Shown here one piece after another: positions 34,745 to 46,366 of a stretch of 64,000 bases of DNA. Made by a program: the position numbers and the translations under genes. Each line of letters starts with the position of its first letter. Position 1 is the first letter of the stretch. The notes under the pieces are model-generated. The model saw only the letters and a program-made list of their open reading frames with translations, was not told where the DNA came from and made no database searches. Source of the DNA: Ceratothoa steindachneri (taxonomy: Eukaryota; Arthropoda; Malacostraca; Isopoda; Cymothoidae); assembly GCA_963969495.1 (NCBI GenBank), contig OZ018317.1:225476099-225540098 (forward strand). The letters run 5' to 3'.

Positions 34745-34975
34745 ACCATAGGTCGGATCAATCTGGTGAAATTAAACGTTCGAAGTTGGCATGGTGTTCA
34801 CCATACCATCTCTCATTAGGTACAAACCATACATACCTGACATTTTACTTTTGAACTCCACCAGACTACACCCTCTTAACACGAAACTTCGCATCGGTGG
34901 CTATCATACCTATCTCACCCCAAACACATAAAAGGTATTACAAATTTCCTGTTACATCATTCGGTAAGAGGCTCT
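34745..34975 (+). pseudogene. AP-endonuclease N-terminus of a non-LTR retrotransposon, truncated
   Basis: Reads LVKLNVRSWHGVHHTI, then YKPYIPDILLLNSTRL and LNTKLRIGGYHTYLT, the N/W-V-R and PDILLLNST blocks expected at the start of an EN domain. It ends abruptly near 34975, before the catalytic Asp/His blocks. Together with 33239-34600 it makes a 5' fragment of an element lacking its 3' half. Confidence 0.55.
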
Positions 34976-35084
34976 CAACAAAGAACACTATTAGAGTTTT
35001 TATGCAAATAGACATGTTTTTATTGTTTCAACATATTAATATATGTTTAAATTTTAATATTAATAAATGTGTTCGCCTTCGGCG

Positions 35085-35960
35085 GCGAGTGCGTGTTCAA
35101 ATCGAGAACTGAAGGCCGTGCACACGTTGTGGACGAAATCTTTCCTTAAGCTGGCCAACATGCGGAGGACTTAAGCTCGTCGATGCTGCTGTGGTAAATC
35201 TTGCATGTGTGACACTTGACATGCGTCCACATGCTGTATTCAAGGTGATTAAGGTTGATCGACTGCGGTGGCAAAAACTCGTTCGGACATAAAGTTCATG
35301 TTCAACTGCAACCACTCTTGCACGGCTTGCGCCTCGTGGAAAGACATACTTAGTTCATTTTCCTCATGATCTTTCTCAACCAGGGCAGAACTTTCGTGGC
35401 CACAAAGAGCCTGTAATTGGCCACGGCGAGCTTATAATCGACATTAAACCAAACTGGTGGCATCTTCTCGCAATTCAAAGCCACGTCGCCCAGCATCATC
35501 TCAGAGACCTGGTGCTTGGTCGTGGACATGTAGTGGACCTTGTAAACATCATTTTCGAAGCTTGCCACGCGGTCGGTCGTTCTGCTTGTTGATGACCGGA
35601 TCGACCGTGAAAGGTTTTCATCAGAAAAAATATGACAATTCGATTGCCATGAGGGTCGGTGAGCAGAGGCCTTTCAAAGCAACTCAAGCTCTAGCAGTCC
35701 TCCTCCTCGATGATACTGGAATCCATCGCCACCGATATGTTCTTTTTCTTTGCGAGCGCAGTCATTTGGGGCTTCGGAGCCCTTTATGGGGTTTCTCACA
35801 CAGCCAAACAGTTGATAACTTGACGTTTGCCTAAACGAGGTCAATATTTGTGGTCATCTCCGTTCTTGAGCTTCTCCGTAACTTTGTAGACGGCCAATCG
35901 GCTGACGTTGGGCCGCTCGGCGATGTCGAACTTGTGTATGTTCAGACCTTTCCGCTTCAT
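35085..35960 (-). pseudogene. maT/mariner-like transposase pseudogene
   Basis: Minus-strand pieces in order: an N-terminal HTH-like KFDIAERPNVSRLAVYKVTE (about 35935-35875); FSDENLSRSIRSSTSRTTDR (first Asp block, about 35625-35570); DVYKVHYMSTTKHQVSEMML and CEKMPPVWFNVDYKLAVANY, then KVLPWLRK (35568-35380). A degraded second Asp block (expected QDGAPAHT) follows. FLPPQSINLNHLEYSMWTHV (about 35285-35225) is the third block, with the usual SPDLNPLEY reading SINLNHLEY. The C-terminus is RSRLEHTLAA-like near 35090. Frameshifts and stops are frequent. TIRs were not identified. Confidence 0.75.
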
Positions 35961-35974
35961 TTATTATGACCCTA

Positions 35975-36830
35975 GCTGCACCATTGGTTAGCCGAGATAA
36001 CTCGTCCCGGTGATTGGTTGACCTGTCGGAGATAATATGAGGGGCTTCAATAATTCTTCTCTATTTTTGCTTAACCCTTATGAATGACGTTGATCCAACC
36101 CCAATTTGGCAAATGACCGTATTTATCGACATGAACTACCATTGCGTTTGATGTTCTATTGGCTCTAATGGCCTCTTATGCTCATTAATCCTAGTCTTAA
36201 TATCTCTTCCGGATTTACCATAATAACTGCAGTTGCATTGGTCAGAGGGTATTGTCGTTTTTAGCTGTCGAATTCCTATGCTTCACTCACTCCCCATCTC
36301 TCGTTCCCGCAGAGGTAGCTATCAAAATACTTGCCTTCCTAAGAGACCTGTTTAATCTCTCTGCCGCCAGAGAGTACGGGGCAGTCAGGTACCTGACCCC
36401 TTTTAATCCCTTCCTGGTGGGCTCATTGCCTTCGTCCGCCTCTGTGATCCTTGCCTCTTTACTTCTCTCCGCTATTTTTAATGTTTTTTTTCCTTAATTT
36501 TATTAAAAAACCCTCTGAATATTTTAGTTTCATGGAGGCGTTCTTAATATACTCAAATTCATCATTCAAAATGCTTTCGCTAGAAATGTGAATAACCCTT
36601 AAATAAAACCCAATGACTACCCCTGTCTTCGTTTTCTTACCATGTCCAGAGAGAAAATGAATAATATCGTCCTTATTCGTGGCTTTCCTGTACACAGAGA
36701 ATTAAGCCCTATGGTCAGTTCTATGGACCAACATGTCCAGGAAAGGAAATTTATTGTTCTCTTCTTCTTCCACGGTAAACTGGATGTCCTCATCAACTTC
36801 GTCCAGCCGTTCTAATTTGTTGCCTATATC
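35975..36830 (-). pseudogene. Penelope-like element P4 (third lineage), thumb and GIY-YIG relic
   Basis: Minus strand: DIQFTVEEEENNKFPFLDML (about 36795-36735), then FSVYRKATNKDDIIHFLSGH, KTGVVIGFYLRVIHISSES and DEFEYIKNASMKLKYSEGF (36695-36500), the conserved PLE segment after the RT active site. After a decayed linker comes TTIPSDQCNCSYYGKSGRDI, then KTRINEHKRPLEPIEHQT (about 36260-36150), a GIY-YIG core (Y-Y-G-K-S-G-R-x3-R-x2-E-H). The G-K-S/T-G-R form differs from the MTTTT and YIGST types of the other PLEs. The C-terminal part runs to about 35975. The RT catalytic region is missing. Confidence 0.82.
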
Positions 36831-36868
36831 GTATCTATTTTACCGTGGAAGAAGAAGAGAACAATAAA
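36749..36868. repeat. Head-to-head inverted junction of PLE P4
   Basis: tttattgttctcttcttctt plus ccacggtaaa (36749-36779) is repeated in inverted orientation at about 36838-36868 with nearly perfect complementarity, around a loop of about 58 bp. The left arm is PLE coding sequence (VEEEENNK on minus). The right arm is a plus-sense copy of the same bases. Confidence 0.88.
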
Positions 36869-37531
36869 ATCTAATTCTAATTCATGTTAAAATCCCTATA
36901 GATTATAATCAATTTAAAATACTCTCTTCATCAAAATCTAAATCTGACCTTCTCCTAATTGAGTCCTTATTAATTAAACACGAATAGCCTCAGTTAAATA
37001 TAAACTAGTTCCACACAGTTATACATTGCTTAATTAAAGATAAAGACATTCTCTTAATTAACTAGTTTCCAGTAATTAATTACCTCTAAAAAAAAAACTA
37101 ACTAACACTATATTCTTTCTGAAACTAATTACATAGAATTAAAAAAAACAACCAAAGCTAAATCAAAGCTTTCCTAGTTACAAAGTTTTTAAATTTCATT
37201 CAGTCAGCTCACAGCTTTCGCCGAATCAGGTAATATGTGATACTGTATTAATTGTGTTTACTTTTTTATCGACTTTTACCGCCATTAATGTCATTTGAAT
37301 TCATTTCGTATTATTATTTTTAAACTACAGTAATTTGTCCTTCATATTGATTTTTTAAGCTTTTTAGTATTTTTACATGTAACCCTTAGCTATCGTCATT
37401 GTTCTATTTTGTAAAAACAATTATTTTTTTATGTTTTTATTGTAAACAGCCTAAGATGGGTCCAGAGCACGAAACGTTGGCCAATATATGTTGAAATTCA
37501 GTGCTTGCTCTTCTTTACCTGCTGTTATATA
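36869..37531 (+). other. Probable plus-sense non-coding arm of PLE P4
   Basis: AT-rich, without coding signal. Near 37450-37485 the sequence ctaagatgggtccagagcac then gaaacgttgg resembles the CTGAAGATGG ... CGAAACG signature of PLE terminal repeats, here degenerate. It ends in tatata at the edge of the mariner-like element. Confidence 0.45.
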
Positions 37532-37533
37532 TA

Positions 37534-39539
<2,006 letters not shown>

Positions 39540-40045
39540 ATTATAAAGGTGATATGGCATAGTTCTTGAGAGTTTTGTTTCGGTCCTTCTGATATATAAG
39601 TTTGTTAAGAACTTACAGTCGCCTAGGTTGCCTGTGTACTCATATAATATTTCTTCCGATATATAAGTTCGTTAGGAACTCACAGTCACCTAAGTTGCCT
39701 GCGTACTCATATAGTATTCCATTCAGCACTATGAGCTCAGCATGCTGAACAGAAACAGACGAAAGAATATTAGAGGAAATTATTATTTCCGAGGAATACA
39801 GCCAACAGATGCCTAACGAAAGTTACCATTATAAAGGTGATATGGCATCCTTCTTGAGAGTTTTGTTTCGATCCTTCTGATATATAAGTTCGATAGGAAC
39901 TCACAGTCGTCTAGGTTGCCTATGTACTCATATAGTATTCCACAAGAGCACTGTGAACACAGCATGCTGAACAAACGAAAGAATAATAGAGAAAATTATT
40001 ATTTCCGAGGAATACAGCAAGCAGATGCCTAACAAAAGTTACCTT
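39540..40045. repeat. Nested tandem duplication (288 bp period with inner ~70 bp duplication)
   Basis: attataaaggtgatatggca begins at 39540 and again near 39828. Both copies continue through gatatataagttcg, aactcacagtc, ttcc gaggaatacag and cagatgcctaac blocks. In the first copy the gatatataagtt ... actcatata segment is itself duplicated (about 39588 and 39658). The second copy lacks that inner duplication. Function unknown. Confidence 0.8.
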
Positions 40046-40890
40046 TAACTATATACTATCAAACATGATGAGACTTCAAGCCTTAAATTAGGGTGGTCCT
40101 TATTTTTCTTTTTTATATTTTTTAAAGTCTGACCTTGGCAAAATGTTTATTTTAGTGAAAAAAACACTATATGTAAAATTTCATTGATATATATTAACAT
40201 TTAGAGGTATCTCAGTAGATTCAAAGTTCGCCTCAGATGACGTATACTATAAGCATACGAATAACATTGATTTCAGTTTAGATGCAAGAAATTGTACTAA
40301 AAAATAGAAAATATTCAGTCTTTCAAATGTTACAAGACATATATATTATATAGACTACCTCATAACTGACCATAGACACTTGAAATATTACTGGAGGTAT
40401 AGATTGCAGCCTAAACCTCTCAGTTGAGTTTTGCCCTTGAGAGAAAGAAAGAGGTTGCGTGTCACTCGGGGACATGATGTGAAAACAAAGAAGTACTTAT
40501 ATTTCAATTTATTCATAAATAAGTAAATTGCTTACACTTTTATCAAGTATGTATCTTTAAATAACCTATTTAATTTCTTCCACATGTAATTATTATTTAT
40601 ATATCGGTGTTATTAAATTTAAAACTTTTAGAGATTAATGATGGCTCATGAACGACGCACAAAAGTGTATCTTGTTTAAAATTATGAAGAAGATAATAAA
40701 GGTTCCAAACTCCGATCTAACAAACAAGCTTTAGGTTTCTTGCTTTATAATCATAACAAGTTAAATTAAACTGTCCGTGCTTTTGCTACTAATACTGTTG
40801 AAAAAGTGGCAGAGGTTTGGCATCAAACAAGAATTCCCATTCGCCACAAACAAAATTGCATAAAAAGTAACTGGACTGTTTGAGAAGTGG
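40046..40890. other. AT-rich sequence, no gene recognised
   Basis: No coding motif until the transposase-like pseudogene that begins near 40.9 kb. It may include its upstream part. Confidence 0.4.
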
Positions 40891-42480
40891 AAAGGTATTT
40901 GAATGAATTCAGGAAGACAAACTGCAACACAAACGGACAAGGAAGCAGCATTCAAAAGCATATTTGAAAACTTATTTGATATTGCCAATGCCAAAGCGCT
41001 GGAGATGATTTCAATTGAGGAAGATCGCCAATTTCTGATTGCTCAGCGCAAACCTGGACGTCGTGGATCGATGACTTCAGTATATGTCAGCTTGAAATAA
41101 GAAAGAAGACAGAAAAAGGAAGAGAGAAGAGGAAATTATGAAGAAGCAGAAAAGAGCTTACGATGATGCCCACATTCTACAGTTTGTTGGAGTTTAAGAA
41201 AGCAGCACAAGTGACAGTACTTGTGATGAAGGAGAAGATCCAGTTGCAAGCCCAAGTACAACCTACACAACACTAAGACATTTGTCACGAGGGCGTCAAC
41301 AAGTTATATCACTAGACCTTGTGGCAACTTTGGACTGAAATAAACTATCAGAAACAGTCCGCAGTTTGGGACAATAAATCCAGCCACTATCTCTTAACCG
41401 ATTTAGCATCAGACGGTAACGACAGCAGCATCACAAATCCATGTCAGAAAAAACTTAATATAAGTTTGACCCACAGCTCCCACTTATTGTGCACTGGGAT
41501 GGGAAGCTTATTCCAGATCTCACTGGCACTAGGCTGAAGAAACTCAGATTCATGCGGTACCAAAGTTACAATCGGGTAAGGGAGAAGCACAAGCCAAAGC
41601 CATATTTTCTGTTTTGGAAGACTAGAATGTATAGAAAAAGGTTCAGGGAATGTGCCTTGACACATCCAGCTCAAATATTGGTCAGCACAAAGGAGTTTGC
41701 ATTCTTTTGGAGCAGTTTCTTGGCCGTGAACTTCTGTATATGGGTTGTCGCCATCATGTGTTAGAGTTGATTGCTGGAGCAGCTTTTTCTTAAGCTGCTC
41801 AGATATTCTCATCTTCAAGCGCTTTAAAACAAGATGGCTACATATTGACAAAATCACATATGAAGACTCATCCACTGATGATTACATAGCCAACGCTGTG
41901 GCTGACTTCAAAGATGAAATGATCAAGATCTTGAAGACAGCAGTCAGAGTTACTTAGCCAAGAGATGACCAGAGAGAACTTCTGGAACTGGTTATCATCT
42001 TCTTTCGAGCTGTCTCTTCTCCAGGCATCCATTTTGCAGATCCCGGAGCCAGGCACCAAGACCGATCTATAACTAAAGTAATATACACCTTCAAAGTATG
42101 AATGCTTCGTGCCCAGTTTAAACTAACGACACTTGAACAAAATGGATTGCGAGAATTCTGCATTTTCTTTTCTCGTATTTACATTGAAGCCTGGGTAACT
42201 GCAAGCATTGCTTCGAAGGCACCTAGAAATGACCTGAGGTTGTCCCAGCGCTGCCAGATGTAGCACACAATCAACAAAAATATATCCAACGCTACCGTAA
42301 AAAAGATGGCAGGCCAACTGTTGTATTTCTATGAGGAGTTTGTCTCTTTGGCATTATTTGATGACCATTTGGACAATAGTACAAAAGACAAGATGGTTAT
42401 AGCTATGAAATAAAAAGAAGGAGAGAAAAAGCCACTGAAACTTGCAACTATTGACATCGCACGCATCTAAGAAATCAATT
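40890..42480 (+). pseudogene. Transposase-like pseudogene of an unclassified multicopy family
   Basis: Plus strand, several frames. N-terminal part: FENLFDIANAKALEMISIEE, DRQFLIAQRKPGRRGSM (40960-41080). Middle: DPQLPLIVHWDGKLIPDLTG (about 41468-41528), then after a small deletion AVPKLQSGKGEAQAKAIFSV, CLDTSSSNIGQHKGVCILLE and FLGRELLYMGCRHHVLELIA (41555-41775). C-terminal: FKRFKTRWLHIDKITYEDSS, then DDQRELLELVIIFFRA (41810-42010), NGLREFCIFFSRIYIEAWVT (42145-42205) and ALFDDHLDNSTKDKMVIA (42350-42405). The D-T-x-S-S-N and C-R-H-H blocks look like an RNase-H-fold transposase of hAT-like type, and the family seems to recur in invertebrate genomes. I cannot name it. Frameshifts and stops make it inactive. 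TIRs not found. Confidence 0.6.
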
Positions 42481-42621
42481 TATTTGACTTCACAAGTAAT
42501 AAATCAAGACTTATTTTTAATAAATAAAATCTTCCAGATGATGTCCTCGAATATCCAGTAGCTCAATAGAAGCATCAGCCTAGCGTCAGTGCTGTAAGAA
42601 GTTTCATCATCACACTGGCTG

Positions 42622-42690
42622 TAACTAATATATATATATCTCTCTCTCTCTCTGAAAATAGAGGGAGAGGGGGGGGGGCGCCCCCTTGTC
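42622..42690. repeat. Compound (TA)n(TC)n microsatellite and G/C run
   Basis: tatatata then ctctctct, followed shortly by a run of G and C (about 42665-42686). Confidence 0.85.
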
Positions 42691-43440
42691 GCGGGAAGAG
42701 AGCTTGTGTGTACCCTTGACTTTTCGAGCTATGTCGGCTGGGGTACCTCTATTCTGGGTGCCCCTGGTAGGGCTTCCCTTGTCGATTTGGTCGGAAACGA
42801 TGTTCCAGACTAAGTGCGTCATTCTTCATTCTTCTTCTCTTTTTTCACTTTTATCCTATCTCTTCAATTTACTATACAACCCCCTCCCCCCAAAAAAACC
42901 TACTACTATCATGTCATTCTTACCTTTCTTTCCATATTTCTACATATAAAGACCTGGCAGCTACCTCATGCGTCAGAAGGGAGGCTTTGGAACCTCTATA
43001 AACAACGCCAATCGACGCTCACTGGTGCGAGAGACTAGGACTAGAGGTGTCCTAGGCGTTGGGGCACGATGAATGGGATGACGGTATTGCCCCGTTAACC
43101 TCTTCCCTGGCGCGTAATTATTGACCATTCCCAGTGACCGTCAACGGGTGCCTCTGGTAGCATCGGTCCGAGGTGACGGTTCTTTGTTCCTAGGTTGGTT
43201 GCCAGGACAATAAAAAGCCTTGGGTCGAGTCTCTTGCTGTGGCGAGATATCTATTGAAAGCTACTCCGAGATCCTGGCCGTCGTGAAGGGAAACTAGTAG
43301 GAGTTTAGTATGGGGCGTGCTCCGTTGTTCACCTGGTGAGAAATCTATGGCACCTTCGGGGACCGTCAGTGCTGCTTGGTTGGAAGCAACGGCACGCCGA
43401 GGTTTGACGACTCGGTCGGACGAACAGCAGCACATGGAGC
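42690..43440 (+). other. Probable 5' UTR of CR1 copy 2
   Basis: More GC-rich than the surroundings and directly upstream of CR1 ORF1 remains. The start of the element cannot be fixed; 43020-43440 is the more likely part. No coding motif. Confidence 0.4.
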
Positions 43441-44754
43441 ATGCCTTCTGAAAGATCCAAAACCTCTCCGATGGATAGGCAGGAGCGAATCACGCAGGGA
43501 GAACTCACCAACCCCCCCTCCTTTTTATCATTGATTGGTCACGAGTTTTCAGAGAGAGAGAAAGCGCTCAAAATGACAAGAAAAAAAGGACCCGTTCATC
43601 TAAAACACAACTGTGCAACATACCAGTTAGAAAAGTGGTGTGTGGACTTTCCTGAGGGTTTTACTCAAAATGCAGCCCGGAAAGTATCTGCACTACCTGT
43701 ATATTGACACGAGAGGTGAAGAACCTGAAAGACCTCTATAGAGCCTCAGAGGAGAGAGCTAAAATCCTTGAAAGAAAGTTGGAGAAACTCGAAGCCCTTA
43801 ACGCAGCTCAGATTCGATGCCTAGAAGAGGCGCCGCCCACTGACACTTCGGAATCACCTGGTACCCAGGCGGAGATTCCGGCATCATTTTAGGCTAAGCT
43901 AGCTTAGGCGAGAGAAAAAGAGAAAAAGAAGAAATGAAAAAAGAAGAAAAAAGAAAAAGAATGAAGTTGAAACAAAAGAAGAAGAACCAAAAATAGAAGA
44001 AAAACAGATAAACAAGAAGAAAAAGAAGGATAAGAATGTGGAGGGTAAAGAGAAAAAGGGGAGGCCTCTCCCACAAGGGAAGACCCCGTCTTCAAAGACC
44101 AAGTGTCCGAAGGTCACACTCATTGGTGACTCGCAAACACATGATCTGCAGCCGCTGCTAGCGGCCCGCCTTCGCACTAGCGTGAAGGTAAGCTGCCTGC
44201 CAGGACGGGGTAGCTACAACATCAGAGTAGAGGCATAGAAAACTTAGATTTATGAAAATTCAGTTGTTGCTCTGATGGTGAGTGGCAACGACCTCTACCT
44301 CAGAGGGGGTAAGGTTGGCCTAAGTGGCAAGACCATCCAAACGGTGATGGGAGCCGTGGATGACATAGGGCTTAAAACCCGCAAACGTGTCGTGGTTGGG
44401 ATGCTACCGAGAAGAGGTCCATCCCGAACCGCTCACGAGAGAAACGCCGCAGTGAACAGAAGGTTGGCGGATCTCTGCACGGCAGAAAGAGTCTTCTTCG
44501 TGGACCCTTATCGTACCTTTATCGGTAGAGACGACCTCTACCAAAGGGACGGGGTACATCTCTCCTTTAAAGGGAAGGCCTTTCTCGACAACCTAATTAA
44601 AGATTTCGTGGAACGCACCCGAAAGAGCGTTCGAAACAGAGCGAAAACGGACGTGCGCCACCACGCCCGTGTCACTCCTGGAACGACCTTCTCGAAGTTC
44701 GCTAAAAATAGTGTGACCACGAAACCAGAGAAGCCGGGAAACGGAAGAACGTAG
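43441..44754 (+). pseudogene. CR1-type ORF1 with coiled coil and SGNH esterase domain
   Basis: N-terminal frame 43441 onwards leads, after a frameshift near 43690, into CTTCILTREVKNL, the end of a Cys-rich finger, and then a coiled coil (KNLKDLYRASEERAKILERK, LEKLEALNAAQIRCLEE) at 43704-43892. A Lys/Glu-rich low-complexity linker follows (43900-44060). The SGNH/GDSL-type hydrolase domain starts with CPKVTLIGDSQT (about 44103-44140, block I Ser). It continues with VALMVSGNDLYLRGG (block III GND, about 44266-44310) and VVVGMLPRRGPSRTAHERNA, and ends with YQRDGVHLSFKGKAF (block V D-x-x-H, about 44539-44583). Two in-frame stops at 44236 and 44245 break it. Such esterase domains are known in ORF1 of CR1/L2-type elements. 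It ends at 44754, 24 bp before ORF2. Confidence 0.85.
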
Positions 44755-44777
44755 GGAGTCCTACACTAGGGGACTCC

Positions 44778-45593
44778 TTGAAAGTTCTTCTGTTCAATGC
44801 GAGGTCAATCAAGAATAAGTTTCTTGTGCTCCGTAGCCTCGTAGAAAGAGAGGAACCTGAGATAGTGGCCATAACGGAGTCGTGGATAAAAACCTCAAGC
44901 CGAGATTTTGAAGGTGAACTCTTGAGTCCCGGTTATCAGCTCTTCCTGAAAGATAGGCCAGACAGAGAAGGTGGCAGGGTGATGTTGTATGTCAAGGATA
45001 CTCTCAACTTGACGGATTGTAACATGGTATCCGACCATGAACTACTAAGTGTTGACTTAGAGATAGGTCCTAAAAAATACAGGACCCTGGTGCTTTATAG
45101 ACCTCCTGCACAACTCGTTGAAAAGGACAGAGATCTGTACCAGCGACTAGGAGAACTTGTCAAAGACAGAGTGTGTATCGTCAAGGCTGATTTCAACACA
45201 CAAGTTGACTGGAAAACCAGAGAACCCTGTGGCGAGAACGTACTACTCCTGAATGGAGTAGTGAATGGACAGGCTTATGAGTGGGTGCCCGTTACTAGCG
45301 GGGTACCTCAAGGTTCTGTCCTGGGACCACTAATATTCATCATCTACGTCAACGACATGGACGGTGACATGGTTGCCAAGATTTCTAAATTTGCTGACGA
45401 TACCAAGTTTGGTATGAACGTTGCAAAGGAAGGAAACACTGCCCGCCAACAAGAACATCTCAGGAAGATTTGGGAGTGGTCGAACACGTGGCAAATGCCT
45501 TTTAACGTGAACAAATGCAAAGTAATGCATATCGGCCACATAAACACCCAATTACGGTATATCTTTAAGGGCACTGCTCTCGAAGGCACTTAA
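44778..45593 (+). CDS. CR1 ORF2 deletion derivative: in-frame EN-RT fusion (271 codons)
   Basis: The first ~155 codons are an AP-endonuclease: MKVLLFNARSIKNKFLVLRS, VAITESWIKTSSRDFEG, YRTLVLYRPPAQLVEKDRD and VCIVKADFNTQVDWKTRE. The usual GDFN reads ADFN and the terminal SDH block is missing. At about 45250 the frame passes without a break into the RT palm at GVVNGQAYEWVPVTSGVPQG, SVLGPLIFIIYVNDM, KISKFADDTKFGM and FNVNKCKVMHIG. The RT fingers, including NYRPISL and KAFDKVPH, are deleted. Compared with the CR1 at 14.1-15.5 kb, more than 130 RT residues plus the end of EN are gone. The frame ends at 45593 at a stop where relatives continue (EKDLGV). Both FADD aspartates are kept, but an RT without fingers should be inactive. 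It is an open frame rather than a proven gene. Confidence 0.7.
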   Translation: MKVLLFNARSIKNKFLVLRSLVEREEPEIVAITESWIKTSSRDFEGELLSPGYQLFLKDRPDREGGRVMLYVKDTLNLTDCNMVSDHELLSVDLEIGPKKYRTLVLYRPPAQLVEKDRDLYQRLGELVKDRVCIVKADFNTQVDWKTREPCGENVLLLNGVVNGQAYEWVPVTSGVPQGSVLGPLIFIIYVNDMDGDMVAKISKFADDTKFGMNVAKEGNTARQQEHLRKIWEWSNTWQMPFNVNKCKVMHIGHINTQLRYIFKGTALEGT

Positions 45594-46288
45594 ACCGAGA
45601 AGGACTTGGGTGTATCAATCACTAGTGTTCTCAAGTTCTTGAAACAGTACATAGAGTAGGAGAAAAAGGCACAAAGGTTGTTAGGCTGTATAAAGCGATA
45701 GTTTGGATATCGAAGCAAGGAAATAGTACTCTGTTTGTACACTTTACTTGTCCGACCCCACCTGGAGTAGGCCGTACAATTTTGGTGTCCTTCGTTTTGA
45801 AAGGATGTCGCGAGATTGGAACGTGTGCAAGCCAGGGCAACCAAACTGATTTCCTCTATCAGACACAAATGTTACGACGATATATTAAGGATATTATATC
45901 TGTTCTCGTTGGAGACTCGGAGACTGCGGGGTCAGCTTACCGAAGTGTTTACAATACTTCGAGGCTTAGATAATGTAGACTACACTGATGTTTTCAAACT
46001 TAGTGAGGGAGAACTTGAAATCACGGCTATAAACTTGAGCTGAAGCGTTACCAACGCAATCTGTGTGGGAGATTTTTCACATATAGCATTTGTGGTAACT
46101 GGAACGCGCTTCCAGTGGAAGTTGTCAACAGCAATTCTGTTGATCAGTTCAAGTCAAGACTGGAGAAAGTCTTGAAAAGTTGCCGTTTGAAAACGTAAGC
46201 CATCGAACAGAACTGTGCCTGATCGACTGCTAGTCCAAAGGTAACCTCTCTGAATGGACTGTAAGGTCTTCTAGGGTACTTCTTATCC

Positions 46289-46292
<4 letters not shown>
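45594..46292 (+). pseudogene. CR1 copy 2, RT C-terminus with stops, and 3' UTR
   Basis: Continues in the same frame after the stop: TEKDLGVSITSVLKFLKQYI, then EKKAQRLLGCIKR, KEIVLCLYTLLVRPHLE, RLERVQARATKLISSIRHKC and SLETRRLRGQLTEVFTILRG, ending near NALPVEVVNSNSVDQFKSRL and about 46200. Several stops interrupt it. The 3' UTR (46200-46292) matches that of the minus-strand CR1 (14020-14129), including the ctgctagtccaaaggtaacc block, and runs into (TA)n. Confidence 0.82.
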
Positions 46293-46361
<69 letters not shown>

Positions 46362-46366
46362 CCCCC
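46293..46366. repeat. (TA)n microsatellite followed by poly-C
   Basis: About 66 bp of TA then cccccccc, immediately 3' of the CR1 copy. Confidence 0.93.
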
